From Bacteriovoracales bacterium (lineage in GTDB: Bacteria > Bdellovibrionota > Bacteriovoracia > Bacteriovoracales > Bacteriovoracaceae), in NCBI GenBank assembly GCA_030149295.1, contig JASBRV010000108.1, positions 1 through 58,265 of the forward strand: a stretch of DNA of 58,265 bases. Direction: 5' to 3'. Below the pieces are notes generated by a model. The model saw only the letters and a program-made list of their open reading frames with translations, was not told the DNA's origin and made no database searches. Numbering within the stretch: the stretch's first letter is position 1; each line of letters starts with the position of its first letter. A program made the position numbers and the translations under genes. Positions 42,481-50,482 of the stretch are shown here, piece by piece.

Positions 42481-43391
42481 CCTACAAGGCAGGAAACCAT
42501 TTGATCAAGCTCAAATGCCTTAAAGTAACCTTTGTGGTCGAGTTCTTCGATAATGCTTGTCGCGCCGGCTTTTTTGATAAGTCTTTTTAAGATATTGAGC
42601 TTATGTTGGGTATCTTCAACAGCTTCCATCTCAGTTAATGCCTGTCGTTTCTGGGACTGACTTAAGTCCTTGTTCAGAGACTCTAACCGTGTCATGACTC
42701 CTATTGGACCAACTTGAACCATCTGAAGAAATAAAGTGAGGGAACTAAGAATGATAGTTCTCTCCTCTTTGGAAAGCCCATCCTCTTCAAAGAGAATGAC
42801 GCCTGAACCATGATGTACCACTTCATCATCAAGGATAGATTTGAGATCACCTTTAAGGTCTTCATGTTGGCAAGAGTTTGCCATAGTAGAGTAATGCTCT
42901 AACCCCCAGCCCTCTAATAAGACTTGAATCATGAAGACAAGGGCTTTTTTGGGAGCGTGATCTATCATTTGAGAGAGAAAACTTAAGAATGAATTGTCGG
43001 AAATGTCTTGGTCTTGAGAACTATCGTAATATTTTTCAACTAATTTGAAATGCCTGGCTTCATCTCCTGTAAAACTGCCATAAAGAACTCTTTCATCCAT
43101 TGTTTCACTAAGCATCGTCATCTTGGAGCCATAGGCAATACCAGATTTCTCTATATGATAAGCTTCTCTTATTCTGTCTTGAGAGAGTTCAGCGAGAAGG
43201 AATTTTTTTTCAAGGAGAGAGAGATTTTGAAAGAGTTCAACATTGTGAAGTTTATATTCTTTGGCGTTCCAAAAGATACTAGGCGTGGAGACTTTTTCTC
43301 CTTTAAAGCGTTTCTTTAAGATTCTCTCTAGCTTTATATTTCTTCTGGTATGAATATCTTCAAGATAAAAGTTAAAATCGAATTTACGCAT
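42477..43391 (-). CDS. Ferritin-like di-iron protein (oxygenase-like)
   Basis: 304 residues from the ATG at 43391, which follows AGGAGT; a longer frame from 43427 adds 12. Helices carry candidate iron ligands: SQDRIREAYHIEKSGIAYG (Glu-x2-His), GSFTGDEARHFKLVEKYY (Glu-x2-His), LLEGWGLEHYSTM (Glu-x2-His-type) and LDDEVVHHGSG (Glu-x2-His-His). The pattern is that of a ferritin-like oxygenase or desaturase. It is a second di-iron enzyme of the cluster, eight bases overlapped with the upstream SDR gene. Confidence 0.7.
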   Translation of the reverse strand: MRKFDFNFYLEDIHTRRNIKLERILKKRFKGEKVSTPSIFWNAKEYKLHNVELFQNLSLLEKKFLLAELSQDRIREAYHIEKSGIAYGSKMTMLSETMDERVLYGSFTGDEARHFKLVEKYYDSSQDQDISDNSFLSFLSQMIDHAPKKALVFMIQVLLEGWGLEHYSTMANSCQHEDLKGDLKSILDDEVVHHGSGVILFEEDGLSKEERTIILSSLTLFLQMVQVGPIGVMTRLESLNKDLSQSQKRQALTEMEAVEDTQHKLNILKRLIKKAGATSIIEELDHKGYFKAFELDQMVSCLVG

Positions 43392-44247
43392 GCTGACTCC
43401 TTTTAAGAATGAGCCTTGAATACGCACTTTTTAACATTCCCATGAAAAAATTAAAGGGAAGAAGCTTTCTTAAAAGATAAAAGCTGATGGCGTCTTTCCC
43501 GACATAAACTCGGGCAGGAGTTTTCTTTTGGTTAATGAGAGTGACTACTTTCTTTGATACATTGGTCAAAGGAATTTCTTTTCCTTCAGAAAATTTAGAC
43601 ATGAGTTTCTTTAAGTTTTCTTCTTGAATACTATAAACTTCTTTTTGTTTCTCAAGAGATGACCAAGAAATATTCTTCATAAAGTTTGTTCGATGTCTGC
43701 CAGGGCATATTGTACTTATATCAATTCCCAAGGGGGCGAGCTCATAATGTAGTCCCTCTACTAAGCCCTCTAGTGCATGTTTTGAAGCAGAGTAGTTTGA
43801 AGAAAGTGGCATTCCTACTTGCCCAAGCATAGAAGAGATATTGATGATTTTCTTTGAATATTTCGAAGCTTTTCTTAACTGTGGTAAAAACTCTTTGATC
43901 ATGAAAGCTGTAGCAAAGAAATTAACCTCCATCTGAGATCTAAGTTCCTCTTCTTTTGTAAGTTCAAGAGCTCCATAATGGCCTAAGCCAGCATTATTAA
44001 TAAGCACATGAAGTTCACCATTACACTCTTTCTCAATATATTCACGAACATTTTTTCTTTGAGATGAGTCGGTGATGTCGAGAGAAATAACCTTGAAATT
44101 GGTTGCATTTAAGTTATGAAAAGTGTGCTCACGCGATTCGGCATTTCTCATAGTCACAAGAACAAGATTATTCTTATCTTCGATGAGACGCTTGGCAATA
44201 TCCTCTCCAAATCCTGTTGAACATCCTGTGACGAGAATTTTTCTCAT
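43384..44247 (-). CDS. Short-chain dehydrogenase/reductase
   Basis: 287-residue classical SDR: ILVTGCSTGFGEDIAKRL (cofactor loop TGxxxGxG), HVLINNAGLGHYG (NNAG), the catalytic Ser in INISSML and Tyr-x3-Lys in NYSASKHALEG. It oxidises an alcohol or reduces a ketone, in keeping with hydroxylation steps in the cluster. Its start abuts the GNAT-like gene (one base shared). Confidence 0.92.
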   Translation of the reverse strand: MRKILVTGCSTGFGEDIAKRLIEDKNNLVLVTMRNAESREHTFHNLNATNFKVISLDITDSSQRKNVREYIEKECNGELHVLINNAGLGHYGALELTKEEELRSQMEVNFFATAFMIKEFLPQLRKASKYSKKIINISSMLGQVGMPLSSNYSASKHALEGLVEGLHYELAPLGIDISTICPGRHRTNFMKNISWSSLEKQKEVYSIQEENLKKLMSKFSEGKEIPLTNVSKKVVTLINQKKTPARVYVGKDAISFYLLRKLLPFNFFMGMLKSAYSRLILKRSQHA

Positions 44248-45038
44248 TATGAACTCTTTCCCTTCATAATCATAAGACCGGCGACCTTTCTAGGACGACC
44301 ATCTTTTCGAGGAAAAGCCTTTTTAAAAGATTTTTTGACGATCTTATATTGATATTTAAAAGGCATTGATAACGTCATTTCAGCGAGACAACACAATTCG
44401 TCTCCTTGAGACCAGTTGGCATTTTTTTCAGCAAAGAATCGGATTCTATGATTTTCTGCTTTCATCTGCTCGGTAATAGGAGCAATGCACTTTTTGAGAG
44501 AATCTTTTTCCTTATCCTTAAAGGAGATAATTCCTTTATCTTGAATAAAGTCTTCGGGATAAAGCTCTTTGGCAAAGGCATTCATGATCTCTTGATTCTT
44601 TTTGTCGACACTTTTTTCAAATCTCGGATAATGGTTTGAAAAGTTATTCGCCATAAGAAGATAGGTCTTAAAACCCTTCGAAATAAGAAACCAATATAAA
44701 GGTCTAAAAGGATTCTTTAGTTTCTTTATAAAAAGGTATTTAAGAAAAGCAACTCCAAGAGTGCCTTGGCCCCAATATTCTTTTTCAATAATAGTGTCTC
44801 CACTAAAGACACCTCTATGGCCGTTAACTTCGAGGTCAACAATCGTGGAGAAGCCTCTGATCTTCTGCTCTTTAGAATCTAAAAGAAGAAACACAGAGTC
44901 TTTATTCTTTAGATCTATGGCAAATTGTTTTTGATTAACATTGTCGTAATATCGACGAAAGACATGGAACATGTCTCTTATTTGATCGGGATTCAATTCG
45001 GTAATTTTAAGAGTCTTGTAATAGAGTTTATTTGCCAT
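44247..45038 (-). CDS. GNAT-like acyltransferase
   Basis: 263 residues. The N-terminal half looks like a GNAT fold: VFLLLDSKEQKIRGFSTIVD (beta strands), then SGDTIIEKEYWGQGTLGVAF, where the Gly-x-Gly-containing loop would bind acyl-CoA. The C-terminal half is Lys-rich and without a match. It may N- or O-acylate a product of the pathway. It overlaps the following Rieske gene by 11 bases. The family call is by pattern only. Confidence 0.55.
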   Translation of the reverse strand: MANKLYYKTLKITELNPDQIRDMFHVFRRYYDNVNQKQFAIDLKNKDSVFLLLDSKEQKIRGFSTIVDLEVNGHRGVFSGDTIIEKEYWGQGTLGVAFLKYLFIKKLKNPFRPLYWFLISKGFKTYLLMANNFSNHYPRFEKSVDKKNQEIMNAFAKELYPEDFIQDKGIISFKDKEKDSLKKCIAPITEQMKAENHRIRFFAEKNANWSQGDELCCLAEMTLSMPFKYQYKIVKKSFKKAFPRKDGRPRKVAGLMIMKGKSS

Positions 45039-46167
45039 GGGTTGGCTCCTTCATTGTTTTTGTACTATTTTGAGCACTTCCCAAGAGGGTTTGGATAAAA
45101 TCAAATTGTTTTTGATCAATTCCCTTTTCGACTGCAATTTCTTGGCCGGTAAATTCTTGTGTCTTTCCATAGCCCCAGTCACAAGTCTTTTGTTTTTCTG
45201 CATGCTGGATAAAACGGATAATAGGAAGATCTTCTTTTATTGGTGTCTTGAATTTAAAGTTGATAGTTTTAAAAACTTCAGTATCGCCTTTTGCAAAATA
45301 ATTACCAACAATTCTTGTCGCCCTTAAAATGATGGGATTAAATATCTTGCCGAAAAGTCCGTTTCTTTTTTTGGTGAGAAGAATTGTCTGTCCCTCAGCT
45401 TGACCTTTCTCATTACTTCTAATGGCGAACATAATGTAGAAATGCAAAAAGTCTGGCCCTAACGTAACTGTTCCCGTCGTCGCATTGTGATAGCAAAGAG
45501 AGTAGGTAAGTGGACCCTCGTAAAAGAGGCCTATTAATTTCGTTAGAAGAGAAGTGTTGGGAACTTTCGTTGTATTGGAGAACTCAATCGTGTTCGAATC
45601 GATGACTTTAGGTTCAAGATTTAGATCAACTGGAAGCTTGTGAACACTAGCAAAGTGATGCGCATCAATGGCATTAATCATCATGACATTGGGATGGCAC
45701 TCTTTAACGTAAGGTTTTCCTAGCATCGAATCGGTTTCGATATCTTTAAGCTCTGGGGCATAGGGGAGGCCACGAGCAGGAGTTTTCCCCGTCCAGATCC
45801 AAATGAGTCCATATTTTTCTTCAATGGGATAAGCTGTTACTGACGCTTTGATATTTTTTAAATGTTTGCGACAAGGAATATCATTGAGCTTACCCTGTTC
45901 AGAAAATTTCCAATGATGAAAAAAGCAGCGAAGCTCATTGCCTTCAACTTTTCCTTCCGCTAGGTGAGCACCCATATGAGGACAAAAAGCATCAAAGGCC
46001 CTAACTTTTCCGTCATCTCCACGGAAGATGGCAAGCTTCTTTCCCATGATCTCAGCATGTTTTACTTTGCCTTTTTTAAGCTCTGTAGATTGCAAGGCCC
46101 AATACCAGCCTTCAATAATGGCATGGGTATTATTGAATACCTTTGGGTTTTCAAGACTGTAGCGCAT
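45028..46167 (-). CDS. Rieske non-heme iron oxygenase (KshA/Neverland-like paralogue)
   Basis: 379 residues from the ATG at 46167, seven bases after AGGAAG; upstream ATGs reaching 46239 add residues that do not align with its paralogue. Rieske centre: AFCPHMGAHLAEGKVEG and LRCFFHHWKF. Iron site: Asp-x2-His-x4-His in AIDAHHFASVHKLP. It shares CFFHHW, the IPC segment and EKYGLIWI with the protein at 39955-41043. First gene of a leftward four-gene unit; 46168-46335 upstream is AT-rich with no gene. Confidence 0.88.
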   Translation of the reverse strand: MRYSLENPKVFNNTHAIIEGWYWALQSTELKKGKVKHAEIMGKKLAIFRGDDGKVRAFDAFCPHMGAHLAEGKVEGNELRCFFHHWKFSEQGKLNDIPCRKHLKNIKASVTAYPIEEKYGLIWIWTGKTPARGLPYAPELKDIETDSMLGKPYVKECHPNVMMINAIDAHHFASVHKLPVDLNLEPKVIDSNTIEFSNTTKVPNTSLLTKLIGLFYEGPLTYSLCYHNATTGTVTLGPDFLHFYIMFAIRSNEKGQAEGQTILLTKKRNGLFGKIFNPIILRATRIVGNYFAKGDTEVFKTINFKFKTPIKEDLPIIRFIQHAEKQKTCDWGYGKTQEFTGQEIAVEKGIDQKQFDFIQTLLGSAQNSTKTMKEPTHGK

Positions 46168-46335
46168 TTGGGTCTTCCTCATTTTCATTGCATTTGGGTT
46201 GGTAATAATTGTTATAACGCTATGCAGAAAGCCTTTCACTAAAATGTTGATTTTGTTGTAAAAGATACAATGCTGAGGGAATTTTTGTATGTGATTTCAG
46301 GTGCTTAGGTTGGTTGTGTTTTTAGCATCTCAAAG

Positions 46336-48006
46336 TTAGATAACGGGAGGACATTCACCATTGGCCTCTTCTAGATGCCAACGCTTCTCTTCAAAGTCCA
46401 CCAAAAGGCAAGAGTTACGATCATCTTGAACTGAATTATAGATATTTTCTGCGATGTAGAAGCATTCATCTTCATACAAATATAGCCAGTCTTTCCCCTC
46501 ATCATCCTCGATGGTGATACCAAAGAGAAAGCTGGCACAGTCAATAAGAATGGATTTATTTTGTGAATTTTGAAGGTAAGCAAGTCCCTGTCGATCAGGA
46601 TGAGGTTCAAAGCCAGTAATAAGGTAATTGTCTCGGGCCAATAGCTTCGCTAAGGCCTTCTCTTTTTCTTCATGAAAAAGTCTCACCAGAAGCTTTCTCC
46701 AGCTTGGAGCTTCTTGATAAAACTTATTATGGCGAAGAAGAGGCCAACGTTCATGAAAAGTTTGTCTTGTCGTAGGAAACCATACGCTTAGACCATTTAA
46801 GTAGCCTAGGGTGTATCCATTTGCCTGCGAGAGAGAATCGTAATAATGACTGCCAACTTCTACTCCGATGACTGCTGCTCTTAGCATGGAGTGGCCTTTT
46901 GCGACGAGACTTTTTAATTCAGCTTCTTTTTCAGATAAATCTCGAACGAGTGAAATATTCCACAGAAGAGATTCAATCGCGGCATAAAACTGGCCTAAGT
47001 CAATTGTCTCACCTGGAAGACGAGGTGCTAGCGCCAATTCGAGCATGATCTCATCAATAACATCACGTTCTTCTAGTAGGGGATCATCACCTCTCTTTTT
47101 AAGCAGCTTTAAAAGCTCTTTCGCAATATTTTCGAGATGAGGATAGATCTGGTCTTTCACTTGCCCAGAGGCAACGGAACTAGAGGTTGAAATACTACTT
47201 TTAATAATTTGAGGGAATTTTTTGGCAAGATCAAAGGGAGTGGGATTTAATTGAATTTCATCAAGAAGGTCACGATAAGGAAAGCCTTTGAGGTTTTGGA
47301 TTTGGTGCGAGCCAACGATGAAATTCGTACTTGAACTAAACTCACTCATCACTTCAAGACTCTGCATAAGACAAGCATCAAAGGCTAGAATATCGATATC
47401 CCTTTTAAAGCCACCTAAATGAAAACCTTTTAAGATTGTTCCGAGGTCTTTGGTATTAATAAAGTCCTGCTTAGATTCATCAAAAGCAATGCCTCCAAAA
47501 CTTTTTTGGTCTGTTCCATTATAACCTTCACCATGACCCCAAATGATGACGAGTCGGTTTTTCGCAGGAGCATTGGCGAATCCCCAACTTAAAAACTCTT
47601 GAAGCCGCTCTTTTGAAGATTTTTCATTTATGCCTTCAGGTAATACTTCTAAAATGGGGCTTTTGATGCCAGAAAAGCCTCTCTTCGAAAAGTCCTTGGC
47701 CATATATTGATCTTGATAAGGAAAGTCGTATTGAAACATTTTAAGGCGGCGTATTCCCTCATCACCTAAGGTGTCGACCTCGACTAGAACTGTAACATCA
47801 TCATCCGAACTTCCCAGATTGAACTTGCCTTGGTGTTGAGCTTCCATTTCATGAAGGTCTAAAAGGGCATAGGGAGTCAGGTTATTATCCGCTGCCATAT
47901 AAATCAGAACGGCCCAGTTTTTAGTTTGCTGGGCCGTACAACTTGCTGAAGCTTGATAAGCTCCAAAGAAAAAAAGAATAAATATACTTAAAAACTTATT
48001 CTGCAT
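46336..48006 (-). CDS. Secreted clostripain-type protease (C11)
   Basis: 556 residues: a signal peptide (FLSIFILFFFGAYQASAS), then a C11 domain with NWAVLIYMAADNNLTPYA, the catalytic His158 in VIIWGHGEGYNG and Cys212 in ILAFDACLMQSLEV. Clostripain-like enzymes cut after Arg or Lys, often with autoprocessing. Residues about 455-552 form an extra domain with four Cys that recurs alone at 34077-34421. Its start lies inside the end of the transglutaminase gene (11-base overlap), so protease and transglutaminase are made together. Confidence 0.9.
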   Translation of the reverse strand: MQNKFLSIFILFFFGAYQASASCTAQQTKNWAVLIYMAADNNLTPYALLDLHEMEAQHQGKFNLGSSDDDVTVLVEVDTLGDEGIRRLKMFQYDFPYQDQYMAKDFSKRGFSGIKSPILEVLPEGINEKSSKERLQEFLSWGFANAPAKNRLVIIWGHGEGYNGTDQKSFGGIAFDESKQDFINTKDLGTILKGFHLGGFKRDIDILAFDACLMQSLEVMSEFSSSTNFIVGSHQIQNLKGFPYRDLLDEIQLNPTPFDLAKKFPQIIKSSISTSSSVASGQVKDQIYPHLENIAKELLKLLKKRGDDPLLEERDVIDEIMLELALAPRLPGETIDLGQFYAAIESLLWNISLVRDLSEKEAELKSLVAKGHSMLRAAVIGVEVGSHYYDSLSQANGYTLGYLNGLSVWFPTTRQTFHERWPLLRHNKFYQEAPSWRKLLVRLFHEEKEKALAKLLARDNYLITGFEPHPDRQGLAYLQNSQNKSILIDCASFLFGITIEDDEGKDWLYLYEDECFYIAENIYNSVQDDRNSCLLVDFEEKRWHLEEANGECPPVI

Positions 48007-49528
48007 TCGCTCTCTTGATAAGTCCCTCTACAACAAGACCTAAGGGCTGACCTTGTCTTGAATGTGAAGGAATATGGGGGCGCCACGCTTCAGGAATAGA
48101 ACTGTCCATACTCCATACTAGCTCCGGGGATCCTTGTTGAATAGCTGATTCTATTCTTCTATCCAGATGAGTAAGGGCGCGAGTCTCTTGTGGTGGAAGC
48201 CAAAGAAAGTCTGGGTGACGATTGGTATACCATTCGCCTCCAATGGCGTTACCATTCATATCCAATTCTAAGTCATAGCGATAAGTAACGGCATTTTTGC
48301 CATCAAAGTAGGGGTTGTCCATGTCTCTTTGAGAAGGGGCAGTTTCCACCATATAAACCACTTCCATTTCTACACCGACAATCATTTTTGCCTCTGGAGA
48401 ACGAAACTTAGAAAATTTATCATGAGTGTATTCAGCTAGTGGAATGGCCGCTTCTTTCCATTTGAGATGTCTGCCACTGTAGCTTTGGGGATTAAAATAA
48501 CGAAATTGATAAGCATATACGGGCTGATTCCAAACTTCGTAATCGAAAGTTGCATCCATGACAAATGAGCGCTGGTGTCTACCAATTTGATTAATCACAC
48601 TTAAGTGCCAAGTCGCAGGATTGGTATCAAAGCAGTTATCACTAAGAATTCGGCCAGAGACGGGATCTTTCTTAGGATCTTTGTCATTACATCGACCACC
48701 AATGAATCTTGAGGGAACGCGAACTTTAGCCCATAAAAGTGAAGCCAGAGATTTAATATCACTTGGATAAAAAGGAATAAGAGTTTCACCGTCAGCAGCA
48801 AGCACATTAACAGTCTTTTCGGGTCTCTCCATCATAAAAGCGGCAGGTGCCCAGCCATGACAAATCCCCATCCAAGTTTCTACACTTCCATGACGGTCAT
48901 AATAATATTCACCTTCACCAAGAAGCGTGTGAGTAAGACTTTCTTTGCTATCTCCAACGAGGAGGTCATATTTTTCCGCAGGTGAGAGAAGGTTAATGAA
49001 ACCTGATTCAATATATTCATCAGACTTATTGTCCATGACGTAATTGTAATGCTCCTTCCAGTCATCTCCTCTTTTGGTATTGGGATCGCCATAGCGAAAG
49101 GCAAGTCCACCTTTGTAAATTGGCCAGTAGTCATCCGACCAAGGCTGAACAGCTAGTTTGGAGCGAAGAAGCTCAGGGCTTTCTAGTTCACTTAAATTGG
49201 TCAGGAGGTCTTTACCATCAACAAGGTTTTCTGCTCGATCTTGAAACTCATAGCCAGCACGACCTTGAGAGTCACCGACACACTGAAGTCCAGCGATCGT
49301 CTCTTGGCATATTTCTTTTCTAAAAGTGTCCTTAATTTGAACGGCCTTGTCCGTTACTTTTTTGAGAATTTCTCCTTTGGCTTCCTTCTTATAGGGAAGT
49401 TGCTCCATGACCTGTACAGGGTTTTGATGAAACTGTTTGAGAAATGTTTTTAAATCTTTTTCTTGATGACCTTCAGCAAAGACACCAAATGATAATAGTA
49501 AAGAGCTTGTGACAAAAAATGTTCTCAT
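47996..49528 (-). CDS. Secreted transglutaminase, oomycete elicitor (Pep-13) type
   Basis: 510 residues with a signal peptide (FFVTSSLLLSFGVFAEG). The core matches the TGase_elicitor family of Phytophthora GP42: catalytic Cys223 in GICHGWAPAAFMMERP, His308 in NPATWHLSV and Asp325 in FVMDATFDYEVWNQPVYAY. VWNQPV (332-337) equals the first six residues of the Pep-13 epitope, where Trp and Pro are needed for activity. It should form Gln-Lys cross-links outside the cell. A clostripain-type protease follows in the same message and may process it. Confidence 0.85.
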   Translation of the reverse strand: MRTFFVTSSLLLSFGVFAEGHQEKDLKTFLKQFHQNPVQVMEQLPYKKEAKGEILKKVTDKAVQIKDTFRKEICQETIAGLQCVGDSQGRAGYEFQDRAENLVDGKDLLTNLSELESPELLRSKLAVQPWSDDYWPIYKGGLAFRYGDPNTKRGDDWKEHYNYVMDNKSDEYIESGFINLLSPAEKYDLLVGDSKESLTHTLLGEGEYYYDRHGSVETWMGICHGWAPAAFMMERPEKTVNVLAADGETLIPFYPSDIKSLASLLWAKVRVPSRFIGGRCNDKDPKKDPVSGRILSDNCFDTNPATWHLSVINQIGRHQRSFVMDATFDYEVWNQPVYAYQFRYFNPQSYSGRHLKWKEAAIPLAEYTHDKFSKFRSPEAKMIVGVEMEVVYMVETAPSQRDMDNPYFDGKNAVTYRYDLELDMNGNAIGGEWYTNRHPDFLWLPPQETRALTHLDRRIESAIQQGSPELVWSMDSSIPEAWRPHIPSHSRQGQPLGLVVEGLIKRANAE

Positions 49529-49649
49529 AGATAAACCTTCGTTTAATATTTCAATAGCTCTTATTTATCGTAGTAAAAGGGGAAGTACATCTATGAGGCT
49601 CAATTTACATGATGATTTTAATCATCTTTTGGGTGCTTCGGTGTGTCTT

Positions 49650-49666
49650 AAAAGGTATCACGCACC
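49650..49666. repeat. Half-copy of the palindromic repeat at the tatD 3' end
   Basis: AAAAGGTATCACGCACC is identical to the right arm of the 34447-34494 palindrome plus one base (34479-34495 region). The other arm is degraded to a GGTGC. The tatD TGA (49658-49660) and its last codons GGT GCG lie in this sequence. Confidence 0.75.
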
Positions 49667-50479
49667 ATTGATATCGTTGAAAAAGGTGTGGAGAGAGTTT
49701 TGGTAGGTTTGGGTGAGGACTTCTTCTGTGGTGGTTTCTTTGATTTCAGCGATTTTTTCAGCAACAAAGGGCAAATAAAAAGGAGCATTTTCATGGCCGC
49801 GGTAGGGAACAGGGGTCAAAAAGGGCGAGTCTGTTTCCAAAAGAATGCGATCTAGAGGGCACATCCTAACGATATCGCGGACATTTTCCGCCTTATTAAA
49901 GGTAATAATGCCATTAAATCCCAGAGTAAATCCAAGGTCGAGGGCACAGCTTGCCAATTCCGGACCTGAGGTAAAGCTGTGGATAACGCCTTTCTTCTTC
50001 ATCGCAGGAGCAAGTTCATTGAGGATATCAATGGTCTCTTGATCGGCATCTCGAGAGTGGATGACTACTGGGAGTTCCAGTTGCGCGGCCACTTCAAGCT
50101 GACGGCGAAAGGCCACAATTTGTTCTTCACGAGGGGAGTTGTTGTAATAGAAATCGAGACCAATTTCACCAACGGCAAGTAGTTTGTCATTTTCAATAAG
50201 ATTCTTTCTTATCTTTTTTTCAACTTCATCACTCCAAGCTTTTCCCTGGTGGGGATGAATTCCTTGAGTTCCATAAACAAAGTCGTGACGAAGGGTAAGT
50301 TCTTTGACCGTGTCCAAATTGTCTGGGCTTACGGCAATAGTAATAACCTTTTCAATACCAACGCCTTTTATCTTGGTAAGGATTTCTTCAAGAGGGGCCT
50401 CTTTGAGATAGTCGAGATGGCAATGGGTCTCAATGATCGGCTTTTCAAAAAGAGGAATGTCACGCTTCTTTTTTCCCAT
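49658..50479 (-). CDS. tatD: TatD family metal-dependent DNase
   Basis: 273-residue TIM-barrel hydrolase: PIIETHCHLDYLKEAPLEE (metal His-x-His), AVGEIGLDFYYNNSPREEQ, LPVVIHSRDADQETI, HSFTSGPE and LLETDSPFLTPVPYRGHENA. TatD proteins are 3'-5' exonucleases or deoxyribonucleases. Last gene of a six-gene operon, three bases after the VKOR-DsbA gene; its C-terminal codons come from a repeat copy. Confidence 0.95.
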   Translation of the reverse strand: MGKKKRDIPLFEKPIIETHCHLDYLKEAPLEEILTKIKGVGIEKVITIAVSPDNLDTVKELTLRHDFVYGTQGIHPHQGKAWSDEVEKKIRKNLIENDKLLAVGEIGLDFYYNNSPREEQIVAFRRQLEVAAQLELPVVIHSRDADQETIDILNELAPAMKKKGVIHSFTSGPELASCALDLGFTLGFNGIITFNKAENVRDIVRMCPLDRILLETDSPFLTPVPYRGHENAPFYLPFVAEKIAEIKETTTEEVLTQTYQNSLHTFFNDINGA

Positions 50480-50482
50480 TTG

